Positions 45,770 through 57,053 of a stretch of 64,000 nt of DNA are shown in pieces. The stretch is from Dendrophyllia cribrosa. Its lineage: Eukaryota > Cnidaria > Anthozoa > Scleractinia > Dendrophylliidae. A program made the translations under genes and the position numbers. Position 1 is the first letter of the stretch. The number at the start of each line of letters is the position of its first letter. The notes below the pieces were generated by a model that saw only the letters and a list, made by a program, of their open reading frames with translations, searched no databases and had not been told where the DNA came from. Where the stretch lies: contig JAJLRJ010000006.1 in assembly GCA_024195265.1 (NCBI GenBank), forward strand, positions 9,620,639 through 9,684,638, in the 5' to 3' direction.

Positions 45770-45794
45770 TCCCTCCCTCCCACCCCCACCTCCC

Positions 45795-45977
45795 CCCGGG
45801 AATGTCCTAGCGCTCAAGAGTTGTTACAGAGCATCATTCTTTGCTCGCACTGTCCCAGAGTGGAACCATCTGCCACCTCACATTCATAACGCTTCTTATG
45901 TCGACTGCTTTAAATCCTCCCTTATGCGAGACCAAGACATTAACGATTTGATCTGTAAAAGCCATTACTATAACTGA
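45795..45977 (+). pseudogene. LINE ORF2 C-terminal fragment
   Basis: It encodes SFFARTVPEWNHLPPHI and DCFKSSL, a common C-terminal motif of CR1-like and related non-LTR elements. It is about 60 residues, without the RT. Confidence 0.7.
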
Positions 45978-46664
45978 ATGACCGCTGACCGTTCCCTGTG
46001 ACCGTTCCCTGTGCAGATTTCGTAGAAATTGCGTAACTTTCAATAGCCCATTTTTTGAAATGTTATTTCTCTGTTTGTTCGACTTATACATAAAAATACG
46101 ACAATTCTGCTTCTACTCAAATCAGCAACATAATTCCTTCGATTTCAAACAGAAGATAAAGCCACGATAGACAATTTCTTGATTCACTATCTTATGAAGC
46201 TTTCGTGCGTTCGAAATATTATACCTCGTTCTAGGAAACGTCTCTAAAATGGATACCCGTTCGTTCTAGATCAGGAGTCCCAAAATTACGACTCCGTTAG
46301 GCGACGCATACCCGAACAGGTATTTTTGGGGAGTACCCCCCCCCCCCCCCCCCCCCCCCTTCCCAAACGGGATGCAGCCTTCCTGTGGGCATGAAAATAC
46401 ATTGCATGGATGTTGGTGGTTCAGCACTGTTTTCCTTGTCATCGGACGTGGCTGTTAAGACTGTAACTTGCGGTGGAGATATCACAGAAACAGCTTTAAA
46501 CCCACCAGCCGAAAACAAAACTGACAGCCAGCTGTAGCTCGCATCTGTAATAGTATCACAATTCTCAGATACTTTTGCTTGCTTTTGAGACGTCAATATA
46601 AAGTCGCATTGACGTCTCAAAAATCTAGACAATGTTTAATCGTGATACAAAATAATTTCGATTT

Positions 46665-46816
46665 TGCGGGCGTCAATACTGCATTATATTGACGGTGTTG
46701 GATGAAAATATATTCCGTATTAGGCTCCGTCGCTTCGCGACTCCGCCCAATACGGAATATATTTTCTCCTAACTAGCCGTTAATATAATGCAGTATTGAC
46801 GCCTCAAAATCGAAAT
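46665..46816. mobile_element. Hairpin MITE
   Basis: ATTTCGATTTTG, CGTCAATACTGCATTATATT and TATTCCGTATT are mirrored around GTCGCTTCGCGAC. The arms are about 65 bp. Confidence 0.7.
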
Positions 46817-47670
46817 CAGTTTATAAGAGTATAAAGGCGGTGTGTTATCGCAAAAGAGCCGGCAAGGGGCGTAGTGAAAGGGTTACTGTATTTTTATAAG
46901 GTCGCACAACATGATGCTCGTGTCTCTTCTCCGTATCCCAACAAACTGCTTAAAAGATATAATTTTAAGTTAGCAAAGGATAGATAAAGTTCTTCTGAAG
47001 TGTTTACAATTCTGAAAAAGGCTTTATCTCAAAGGAACTATTTTTTTTTGCGCATTTTCTTGTTTGTTCGTAGCGTCGGCGCTGGTTCGTGTCACAAGTT
47101 TTCATGTCAAACTACCCTTCACATTTTGGTCTCTCAACGGGGCACTTTTAAAATGCCGCCAGAAATATTTTACCACAGTAAACAACAGAAGTTGTGCTTC
47201 AAGACTGTCTTGATTTTGTTTTCAAACTCAACGTACCAATTGGGTTTCCACGGCGTTGAAATTGGTTCTAATTTGCTAATTTTTAAAATGGAAGAAATGA
47301 TGTTTCTTCTAACGGACGAAATATTCTTATTTCAACAGCTAATCCAAAGTAAATAACACTAGTGTGAAGAAAAAGAGAGTGTTTATGTTGTGGCCACATT
47401 TTATTAATGTATGGCAGCGCGTTTTTCTGTATGAGCGAGATGAAAATGTGTAATTTTCGCCAGTTTCACAACTGAAAGGCCGCCGATTTGCCGTTTTTCA
47501 AACTTTAACCGTTTTCGAAAAAAATAAAACGCCGTTACAATTTTTAATGTTATTTTTGAAAATACTTCACTATAGAGATTATTTGGGCAAAATATAAAGA
47601 AATCCGAAATTTTGTGACTGACGCCCGATTTTCGAAAATTTCAGACATTGGCTCTTAAATTTGAATAGAG

Positions 47671-47795
47671 GTTTTGCACGGCAGCCATGTTGCATGGCAG
47701 GAACAATAGATTATTTTCCCTATGGGAAAGAATGTTCTTTCTAATGCAAAACATTTTCATTGTTCCTGCCATGCAACATGGCTGCCGTGCAAAAC
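47671..47795. mobile_element. Hairpin MITE with GTTTTGCACGGCAGCCATGT ends
   Basis: The perfect inverted ends run at least 36 bp, through TTGCATGGCAGGAACAAT. It abuts the next hairpin at 47796. Confidence 0.8.
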
Positions 47796-47936
47796 TTCGA
47801 TATATTAAAATTCAACTTGAAACAAAAGACATCACTGCGAGGCTTAAGGGAATGATAGTAAGGATTTATATGGTTTATTCCCCTAAACCTCGTAGTGTTG
47901 TCTTTTGTTTCAAGTTGAATATTAATATATTGAAAC
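47796..47936. mobile_element. Hairpin MITE, CGATATATTAA family, copy 3
   Basis: The ends TTCGATATATTAAAATTCAA, then CTTGAAACAAAAGAC and GAGGCTTAAGGG, are mirrored in the right arm. It belongs with 19231-19367 and 29513-29691. Confidence 0.75.
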
Positions 47937-48267
47937 TGAGCCATTGTCAACAACATTTGAACAGTAGAATATAGTTATACACCAGTGCAAATATTTTGCT
48001 CCAGTTCAAATATTTTGCACTGGTTCAAAATAAATTTGAACCAGTGCAGACAAAATTGCACCAAAATCATAATTTCACTACAACATAGATAATCGTGAAA
48101 TGATATATATGAAATAAATCATATATGAACTGCGGAAATGAAATCAAATGAAGAATGATCCTCGCAGTTAAGTCAGTATGAACGCAATTTAAGCAATTGC
48201 GAAAAGAAGCCTGAAAAAAATTCAGGACTTCAACGGGGTTCGAACCCGTGACCTCGCGATACCGGTG

Positions 48268-48288
48268 CAATGCTCTACCAACTGAGCT
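48268..48288. repeat. Target-site duplication of the LINE, left
   Basis: A 21-bp sequence from CAATGCTCTACC to TGAGCT, identical to 55077-55097. It covers the box A region of the SINE's tRNA part. Confidence 0.92.
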
Positions 48289-48299
48289 TTTTTTTTTTA

Positions 48300-48967
48300 T
48301 TTCTGGCGTTCCGCAGGGCGGTAGTGCAATGCCCCGCGATCATGTAAAACGGGGGGATAAAAACGAGGAAGAGGAGAACGCCAGGGTGAGGGAGCACCAG
48401 CTCGCCAAACTCGCTAGGGAATCGAACCCCACCTCACCGGGAATCTAAAAAGCAGAGCACCAGCAACTACCTACGTAACTAGACTATATACGTAAAAAAG
48501 GAGGTAAAACAATTGGATAAGACAACTAAAAAAACAGTTAAAATTAAATAAAACATACTAAAAGCCAAGTGGTACAAACTAAGAAGAAACACGTACAATG
48601 CTTATGTAAGGAAAACCCGGGAAGAGGTTCGAGCAGTACAACCAACTAAGGCGACCGCACTAGCCAGGACCAGAAAACAACGCCGTGACGAGACCCAGAC
48701 CACACAAAAGGATCACGCAGTACAACCACTAAAGGCGACCACGATCACCAGAAACAACAAAAACAAGCCGGAACAAGGACAGCAAAGGGTCACGCAGTGC
48801 AACCAATCAAGGCGACCACGATCACCGGAACAAGAAAAGCAGGGGGGATCATGCAGTGCAACCAATGAAGGCGACCGCAATCACCCAAGGCAGTAGGGGA
48901 ATAAGTAGAGACCGGAATAAGCAGAGAAAGAGGAGGGATCACGCAGTACAACCGAGATAGGACACAG
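48300..48967 (-). repeat. LINE 3' UTR with degenerate repeats
   Basis: The + strand shows CACGCAGTACAACCA or a variant followed by AAGGCGACCACGATCACC near 48627, 48714, 48791, 48848 and 48940, with irregular spacing of about 60-90 bp. 3' UTR repeats can serve RT recognition in non-LTR elements; that role is inferred here. Confidence 0.65.
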
Positions 48968-49692
48968 TCACAGACAAACAGAAAAAGTCTCGTCACACAC
49001 CGTACCAACTAAGCCCAGAGCGCCCCACTGGCGTGCAAAAAAACGGCGACGCTGGGCAGATTGAAAACGCTTGAAAAAAACAGGTAAGAAGAAAGAAACC
49101 CTGGCTCTAAACTGGGCCAGCAACCTAGGGCCTGAGGGTCGCACGTCGCGGAAACGAAAATCATTCCGCTGCTTCCAGACCAGAAATTTCAAGACATTCA
49201 ACAAATACGCAAAAACAAGAGGAACGCAACGGAAGTCATCAGAGGAAAAGCCAAACAACATAACCTTGGCATCAATAGGGGGAGCCAAGGAGGAAGCAGC
49301 GGACAACAACGTCTGAACACGGGCAATGCCCTGCTGGATAAAAGGGCACGAAAAGAAAAGGTGCTCTAAAGACTCGTTGCCAGAACCACAAAAACAAACA
49401 GGATCAAAATTGTAACCAAAAGAAATCAAACGGTCCGCAGTAAAAAGAACCCCGTGGGCAACCTGCCAATTCACATCAAAGACATGACGGTCAAGCGGCA
49501 TGCACGAAAGACTAGACCACGTAGAAAGCCAATCAACATTACCATAAATAGGAAGAAACTTGGATATACACCTAGGAACACACGCCAAAGAAGAGAGATA
49601 CGACACGTAAACCACCTTAGAGGTGATGGTCTCCACCGGCAAAGGCCCAGATGGAAATGAGGCACCAACAGCTAAGCCGGAAGTGAGAGCCA

Positions 49693-49723
<31 letters not shown>

Positions 49724-52492
49724 CAGAAAACGCCACGCGTAGAACAGAGAGCGATAAAACGAAGGAAAAACGTCAGGTGAAAAGAAAGAAGGATTAGCAA
49801 AGACGACAGAGGGACCCACACCATAACGATCAAAACACCAATACGTCAAAAGAGAGACCCAACCACCAGGCGAAACACGATACCGCTTGACCCATTGTAC
49901 AAGTAAAGCAAACATTTTAACCTCTACGGAAACCATGGAGAGACCTCCACGAAGACGGGGGTGGATTACGATGTTACGAGCAACCTTATCAGATTTCCCA
50001 CCCCAAAGAAAAGAAAAGGCCAGCTTATCAAGCTGCAGGCGGACCCACGGGGGCATCCCCACCAGAGACCCCACATACCAAACTTTAGAGAGAGCCAGGG
50101 CATTAATGACAAGGGCCTTGCCTTGGAAGGACAACACACGATGACGCCAAAAATTTAAAACCCGCCGCACGGCCTCAATACGGGGCAACCAATTTGCTTC
50201 ATCCACATCACTATTACCAATAAAAACCCCCAGCACTTTTATCTTGGAGTCTGTCCACTGGATGGCAACAGGGGCATCGGAGCGACCGCGCCACCCACCC
50301 AACCACAACCCTTCACACTTCTCCAGATTTAGCTTAGCGCCAGAACCCTTTTCGAAATCTTCGTACACATCAAAGACAGAGACTAAGGCAAGGTCGGAAA
50401 GAACGATAACAGAGGTATCATCGGCATATAGGGACAGAACAGGGAGGGGCCGTGGCACACGAGGGAGGGAAAGACCAACAATATATGGATTGGCCCTAAT
50501 ATTGGCCGCCAAAACCTCCATGGATAGTACATAAAGGAGGGGAGATAGGGGGCACCCCTGCCTCACACCGCGAGAAGGTTTAAGCCGGTCCGAGGTATAA
50601 CCATTGACCAAAACCGCACTAGAAATGTCAGTGTAAAGCAGCCGAATCCAACGGACAAAGTCCGGGCCAAAACCCAGGTGTGCCAAAACCGCAAAAAGAA
50701 AATCCCAGTCTACTCGATCGAATGCCTTTTCCTGATCTAGGGCCAAGATGGCGGCACAGCAACCCGTCTCCTTAGTATATTCCACCACATCCCGAAGTAA
50801 AGCCACATTCTCCCCGATATACCGCCCCTTGACCCCGCACGTCTGATCCGGAGCCACCACCAACTGAAGAACCTTCAACAGACGACCAGCCAGAGCCCGA
50901 GCACACATCTTGTAATCTGAATTTAGCAGACTAATAGGCCGCCAATTCCTGTGAAGAAGACGGTCCCCCTTCTTAAAAATTAAAGAGATCAGAGCCAGCC
51001 GCTGCGACGGAGAAAGAAGCCCGGAGGCGAAGGATGCATTGAAGACCTCAACAAGGTCGTCACCAAGAACGTCCCAAAAGGTAAGATAGAACTCAGGGGG
51101 GAGCCCGTCAGAACCAGGGGCTTTCCCTTTGGCCATCCCTCGAAGAGCAAGCAAAACTTCTTGGTTCGATAAGAGACCCTCGCACAGGGGAACCTGGTCG
51201 GGGGGGAGACGAGCAGTGAGATTGTCCAAAAGACGGGACTGAACTTCAGAGTCGGTAGCAGAAGCAGTAAACAGCGACGAATAGAAACCGCGCCAAGAAT
51301 CCAGGATATCATTCAGATTAGTCACCGTGGTACCTTCAGACAAACGCATGGCCGAGATCCAGGACTCAGCCCCCCTTTTCTTCTCCGAACGTAAAAAGAA
51401 TTTGGACGAGGACTCACCCTCCTCAGCCCACTGGATGCGAGAACGAACCCTGGCCCCCTCGGCCGCAATTTGATCAATAGATGCCAATTGAGTGAGAGTG
51501 GACTCATAGACGCCAAACAAATGGGAAGCCCCATTGTCAATTTGTTTTTTCAAATGCGAAGCCAAATTGGTCAGCAACAATTTGCGTTGCTCCCTTCCTT
51601 GTGCCAAGCGACGACAATGTTGTACAGCAATACCCCTGATCTTTTCCTTCCCGCGGTCCCACCAGGTAGCAACCGACGAGAAGGAGGCCTTCTTACTACG
51701 CCAGTGGGACCAAAACTCCTTCACAGCCACCACAAAGTCAGAATCACATAAAACAGAACAATTTAGCTTCCAACGTCCAGGACCACGCGGAAGAAAGGAA
51801 GGCGGGGGACACACAAAAACAACGGCTGAATGGTCAGAGAAAGGACAGGGAACTATAGAGGAGGACTGGGCCGAGGCCAACCAAGAGGTGGGACAACCAA
51901 AGAGATCAATGCGGCTGGAGACAGAACCATTCCATCTCATCCAGGAATAGCCTCTCTGGGTGGGATTAAGATGACGCCAGATATCCGTAATACAGCAGTA
52001 CCTGAAAAGAGCCCTCAACGAAGCACAACTGTCATGGGAATGGTCCAAAGGGTTCGAACCACGACGGTCAATAGAACGGTTAAAAACGGCATTAAAGTCT
52101 CCTCCCACCACCGTGGGGACTGCAGGATCAACCATATCCTCAACGTAAGCATAGAAATCCTCCCTCTCCGGGTTACGATTGGGAGCGTAAACAGACGCCA
52201 CCCGAAAAACAACATCCCGACATTCAAATTCTGCAAGTACGAAACGCCCCTCCCTATCGGCCCAAGAGTTGACTAATCGGACCTGAGGGCGAAAGAGGAT
52301 GACCGTACCGCACGCATGGGCCGACCCAGGCGAAGAGACAACTTGATAGCCCGCCGCTGAAAACCATGCCGACCCCTCCGCGCAAGACAAGACATGCGTC
52401 TCCTGTAGACAAACAAAATCGGCCCGCAGACCGAGCAGCCATTGAATGAAAGGAGCCCTTTTACTGGCATCACGGATGCCATTAGTATTCAC
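48968..52492 (-). CDS. LINE ORF2: APE endonuclease, reverse transcriptase, zinc motif
   Basis: 1174 residues, open throughout. The endonuclease has N at 4, QETH at 30-33, GGDFNAV at 130-136, SRIDLF at 193-198 and SDHSAV at 219-224. The RT has PGSDGLPPEF from 459, FDRVDW from 591, RQGCPLSP from 644 and YADD at 689-692. A cysteine-histidine motif, CFCGSGNESLEHLFFSC, spans residues 1033-1049. It would nick target DNA and copy its RNA at the nick. A 28-base C run (49693-49720) encodes most of a ten-Gly tract at 924-933 between the RT and the zinc motif, and it keeps the frame. The order and motifs fit the L1/Tx1 group. Confidence 0.93.
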
Positions 52493-52531
52493 CGTTACAA
52501 AATTGAATTTACCAATTGGGGGCCAAAATAA

Positions 52532-54226
52532 CTACGACGACGCACCCAAATGGGCCCTAGAAGCACGCCGGGCCCTCTGTGGCCGAGGGGGCACATTGGG
52601 TTTAATGGCATGTTTAACACGGGAACCGATCTTTTTGAATTTGTCAGAGAGGCCACGCTCCTCGTAAGCCTCCCCCACTTCAGAAACAATACAGGAGGGC
52701 TGAGCAGGCCCAGAGCCCTCCGACTCCTCCATCAATTCTGGACTTTCAATTTGGCCAACTACAGCATCCTGGGCAACAACACTATCAGCAATTTGGGCAA
52801 CATCATTTGCAACATTTTGGTCAACTACATTATTTTGCACGTTACTTAATATACTTTGACTATTTCCACTACTTTCAACATTATTCTCATTAAGAAGTAA
52901 ATTTCCACTTTCATTGTTTACAACTTCATTAGTATTACTTCCATAACTTTCATTATTTCCATTGTTTACGCTTATTACACTGTTTGCAGTGCTCACTACA
53001 TTACTTTCAATATTTACAGTACTCACTGTATCACTTTCAATGTTTACACTAACATTACGTTCACTATGAACAGTATTTACAACATTACTTTCACTGCTTA
53101 CAGCGCTCGCTGTACCACTATCGCTAATTACATTATTGATAGGAGTTTGGGCGCTACTCCCCTGCACAGTGCCACTGTCAACATCACGTTCAACAATTCT
53201 AACATTGACAATCACCCGGGTGTCATTGGGGTCACTGGTGGCGTCCCCCTCCGCACCCGCCAAAAACCCCTGACTATTTAGCACACCACCATGCGCATAC
53301 TCAAAAATTACCACCCTGTTACTGGGATCGCTTGTGGCATCCCCCGCTATCGCAGTTTGCGCCTGCACCTGACTATTCAAAACAACCTCAGCCGACGCCG
53401 CGGGCCCAGAGGAGTCCTCAAACTGGCCCGCATCAGCTCCCTCCACCCCTACACCCTCTACACCCTCAACACCCTCCATATCTTCCACCACACCCTCAAC
53501 CGACTCCGCAGCAGCCTCGCCGGTGGAAAGTGGTACTCTCGCAGCGTCACCGGGCTCAGATCCAGGGGGAACAGACCCAGCACCCTCACCCGGCAGAGAG
53601 GGAAACTGGGCCTCATCAGGATAATGGACTTGAACATCCAAGACATTCCATGGGTTGGGACAATTACGCGCGAAGTGCCCCTCCTGATGGCAGCGCCGAC
53701 AGCGGTCCTTATTAGGACAGTTAGCTGATTTATGCCCTTGGACAGCGCAGAGATTGCAGACTAGCGGCTGGCCGCGATACCATAGGCGGCAGAGATACCC
53801 GTCAACAGTAACCTGACGCGGTGGAGTCGATTCCAGGGCGATCGACACCAACCGCGTCCCCGTGTAAATATTCGGGCAGGAGACATAAGCCTGTTTTTTG
53901 ACCCGCTTAACGTCCCCATAGCTTGCGAGAACCTCCTTAAGAACTGCATCCGATTCCTCGAAAGGATAATCAAATATATGAATCATGGTGAGAGGGGGCT
54001 CCCCGCCAAGAATCGGGCACCATAGACCAAAAAGACGCACCCCTGCTTGTTCCTTCGCCACTTTAAAGTCATCCTCTAACCGGAATGTGACCCGAATGAC
54101 TTCAAAGGCGACTTGCACGCATTCAACACCCTTAAAAACCTTCAGAATTTCTTTCAAGATATCTTCTTTGGTGTTGCCGCTCAATTTTCGGCCGCACTGC
54201 ACGTTAAGCGTGCGAGGAAGACGCAT
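52532..54226 (-). CDS. LINE ORF1: RNA-binding protein with two CCHC knuckles
   Basis: I start at the Met at 54226 (MRLPRTLNVQCG), giving 564 residues. The frame is open for 118 codons further upstream, but that part is Phe-rich low-complexity translation of repeated GCGCGCGAA-type 5' UTR sequence. Residues 60-150 look RRM-like. Two zinc knuckles follow: C157-C160-H165-C170 and C176-C179-H184-C189. The C-terminal half is rich in Asn, Ser and Val with repeated SNVVNTV-like motifs. ORF1 proteins of this group coat the element RNA. Confidence 0.88.
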   Translation of the reverse strand: MRLPRTLNVQCGRKLSGNTKEDILKEILKVFKGVECVQVAFEVIRVTFRLEDDFKVAKEQAGVRLFGLWCPILGGEPPLTMIHIFDYPFEESDAVLKEVLASYGDVKRVKKQAYVSCPNIYTGTRLVSIALESTPPRQVTVDGYLCRLWYRGQPLVCNLCAVQGHKSANCPNKDRCRRCHQEGHFARNCPNPWNVLDVQVHYPDEAQFPSLPGEGAGSVPPGSEPGDAARVPLSTGEAAAESVEGVVEDMEGVEGVEGVGVEGADAGQFEDSSGPAASAEVVLNSQVQAQTAIAGDATSDPSNRVVIFEYAHGGVLNSQGFLAGAEGDATSDPNDTRVIVNVRIVERDVDSGTVQGSSAQTPINNVISDSGTASAVSSESNVVNTVHSERNVSVNIESDTVSTVNIESNVVSTANSVISVNNGNNESYGSNTNEVVNNESGNLLLNENNVESSGNSQSILSNVQNNVVDQNVANDVAQIADSVVAQDAVVGQIESPELMEESEGSGPAQPSCIVSEVGEAYEERGLSDKFKKIGSRVKHAIKPNVPPRPQRARRASRAHLGASS

Positions 54227-55076
54227 AATAGCAAATAAGAGAAATAAATAAATAAACAAAGGCCAAAAAGACCCGAGAAAAAAAAAAAAAACAAAAAAAA
54301 AAACACGCGAGAAAAGGCGCGCGAAGCACGCCCGAAAAAAACCCGAATACACGCGAGGAAAAAGGCGCGCGAAACACGCCCCAAGCCGCGAATGCGAAAA
54401 AAGAAGCCGAAATAAGCCGACGAAAAAACAGCGGGCCGAAGAGAAAATAAACCACAATAACAAAGTGTTATTGCAGTACAAAAATATGGAAAACAATAAC
54501 CAGAGGTTATCAGTGATAATTGCGAAAATTAAGAAAACAACAAAAGCCAAGCGCTTTTGATATAAACACACAAAGCACAATAGCCAAGCTAAAAGTGCTA
54601 ATTACAAACTAATATAACAATAACGGCCAAAGTGCAAATTACAAAGTTAAACCACAAGTTGCAAAACAGAATATTTAATGGCCCGAACGAAAATCCAAAT
54701 CCCCCAAAAACACACTCAATTTAGGGCCAAAACCCAAACCAAAACGATACCAAAAAGAAAAAAAAACACACCACCCAAGTATCGAAAACGAAACCCCAAG
54801 AAAACCCGAAAAAAAGCCCCAAAACCACACCCGAAAGCCCCGAACAGAAACAACAAAGGGAAACAAAGAAAATAACACCACGGATCTCAACTAAACCACC
54901 CGAAAAGTTTTGAACCCAAAAAACAACCAGAAAAACCGCAAAATCCAGAAACAAAAACACCAGCTAAGGAACACGAACCCTTAGCTGAAAGAATATAGGA
55001 AAATTTAGGACTTACTGCCTCGATTAGCGCAAGAAATAGCCGAAAGAGACACAGCTCCAAAAGACGTGTCTATTCC
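54227..55076 (-). other. LINE 5' UTR
   Basis: It lies between the duplication and ORF1. It has purine-rich + strand sequence, repeated GGCGCGCGAA motifs (54314-54372) and no conserved ORF. An internal promoter would be expected here but cannot be identified. Confidence 0.6.
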
Positions 55077-55097
55077 CAATGCTCTACCAACTGAGCT
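55077..55097. repeat. Target-site duplication of the LINE, right
   Basis: Identical to 48268-48288. The SINE tRNA part resumes immediately after it. Confidence 0.92.
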
Positions 55098-55252
55098 ATG
55101 TAGCCACTGACGTTGGGAGCGGGTCAATTGTAGGTTCATATGTTCCCGTGAAAGGAGTGAATGTGAAATGATACATATGAAATAAATCATATATGAACTG
55201 CGGAAATAAAATCAAATGAAAAATGATCCTCGCAGTTATGAACGCAATTTAA

Positions 55253-57049
55253 GGTGACTCGACCCAGTTTTTGGGGGGGTTACCATCCTACTTTGAATCT
55301 ATCTGGTATCCACACCTTTACTTTTATCATAAGTCTAACACATAGAATGGATAACATATAGATCAATCTACAATATAATATAAAATATTTGGCGATCGGA
55401 GTAAATGTCACGTGGTTATAATGCCACGCCCCTTCGAGGTCTGAGTCGAAAATCTGCTGTTACACATAGTGCGCATTAATGCCTTGCGCTTAGCAGAATT
55501 TCACCAACATCGCAAAGACCCAATTCGAGAAATTCAGTGGTTTCCAAATTTAGGTCATAATTTAAGCGAAAATGATAAGCAAACTTTACACGATTATATC
55601 TAATAAACTATGAGACTTATCCCTTTATTTTGGGGATCGTTATAACAGATGAGTCCTTGCAAGTCAGCAAAAAGCTTTAGGGCCTTGTAAATGCGCGCGA
55701 TTTCGAGCAAAGGAAACATATAGAAATTATAGTTTTAGCTATTTGTTGACGTTTGTCAGCGTTTAAGAGTCCTTCTCACGAAAAAAGCATTTTCTTAAAA
55801 ATTCGTAGTTTTTTTTTCCTTCAAAATTTTCAGGGCCACAATTGATTAACTAACTGCCCGGATTCTGAATTTCATGGTCATTGAAAAACTGTGACATTAT
55901 CTTCTATAAGCCCAAAGTTGAGTAAACATTGAAGATTTTTAGCGTTTTGGCTGAGTTTGTGCTCTGGGAGTTGTCTATTGTTTCTAGTCTGTCATTATAC
56001 AGCATTCTTGTTCAGCACGCGTGCAATGACTACGCTTGGCTGACTTCCGAATGCTCACCGAGATATGGTAATTTTGGTACGGCCTGAGACAGGCGATCGC
56101 GTGATACATCATAGAGGTTTAACGCATGATTTTTAATCAATTCTCGGCATGATGTACACTCCTGGCTGCAGACGTTATGTGACGGGAATCCCTTCTATTT
56201 TTTCATACTAATTACCATATCTCGGTGAGCATTCGGAAGTCAGCCAAGCGTAGTCATTGCACGCGTGCTGAACAAGAATGCTGTATAATGACAGACTAGA
56301 AACAATAGACAACTCCCAGAGCACAAACTCAGCCAAAACGCTAAAAATCTTCAATGTTTACTCAACTTTGGGCTTATAGAAGATAATGTCACAGTTTTTC
56401 AATGACCATGAAATTCAGAATCCGGGCAGTTAGTTAATCAATTGTGGCCCTGAAAAATTTGAAGGAAAAAAAAACTACGAATTTTTTTTCGTGAGAAGGA
56501 CTCTTAAACGCTGACAAACGTCAACAAATAGCTAAAACTATAATTTCTATATGTTTCCTTTGCTCGAAATCGCGCGCATTTACAAGGCCCTAAAGCTTTT
56601 TGCTGACTTGCAAGGACTCATCTGTTATAACGATCCCCAAAATAAAGGGATAAGTCTCATAGTTTATTAGATATAATCGTGTAAAGTTTGCTTATCATTT
56701 TCGCTTAAATTATGACCTAAATTTGGAAACCACTGAATTTCTCGAATTGTGTCTTTGCGATGTTGGCGAAACTCTGCTCAGCGCAAGGCACTAATGCGCA
56801 CTATGTGTAGCCGAGAGATTTCCACGAAAAAATGCCGGTAACAGCAGATTTTCGACTCAGACCTCAAAGGGGCGTGGCATTATAACCACGTGACATTTAC
56901 TCCGATCGCCAAATATTTTATATTATATTGTAGATTGATCTATATGTTATCCATTCTATGTGATAGACTAATGATAAAAGTAAAGGTGGGGATACCAGAG
57001 AGCTTCAAAGTAGGATGATACCCCCCCAAAAAAACTGGGTCGAGTCACC
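55253..57049. mobile_element. 1.8-kb near-perfect palindrome flanked by TTAA
   Basis: GGTGACTCGACCCAG starts the element and its complement ends it. TTAA stands at 55249-55252 and 57050-57053. Arms 55253-56074 and 56211-57049 match along their length with few differences and an indel or two. The unpaired centre is about 136 bp. No ORF of note; it is a non-autonomous foldback of TTAA type. Confidence 0.88.
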
Positions 57050-57053
57050 TTAA

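Larger units (their letters stand above)
43296..47654. mobile_element. 4.4-kb TTAA-flanked element with about 770-bp inverted arms
   Basis: The ends GAGCCAATGTCTGAAATTTT and its complement are bounded by TTAA (43292-43295 and 47655-47658). The arms are 43296-44063 and about 46886-47654. The core holds a minisatellite element, a LINE tail, a hairpin and long C runs, but no transposase. The arms are similar but not identical. Confidence 0.75.
48289..55076 (-). mobile_element. Full-length L1/Tx1-type LINE inserted in a tRNA-SINE
   Basis: It has a 5' UTR (about 54227-55076), ORF1, a 39-base gap, ORF2, a 3' UTR with short repeats, and an A tail (T run at 48289-48299). It is bounded by a perfect 21-bp duplication. 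Both ORFs are open and the A tail is present, so it appears young. Some Tx1-clade elements insert specifically in multicopy RNA genes or microsatellites, which makes the tRNA box A target notable. Confidence 0.9.

Noticed and set aside
43589..47356. Similar peptides in both arms of the 43296-47654 element
   Set aside because: The similarity follows from the inverted repeat. No domain is seen and the frame is short.
54227..54580. 118-codon upstream extension of LINE ORF1
   Set aside because: The translation is Phe-rich and hydrophobic, derived from repeated GCGCGCGAA and A-run sequence. The conserved part starts at the Met at 54226.
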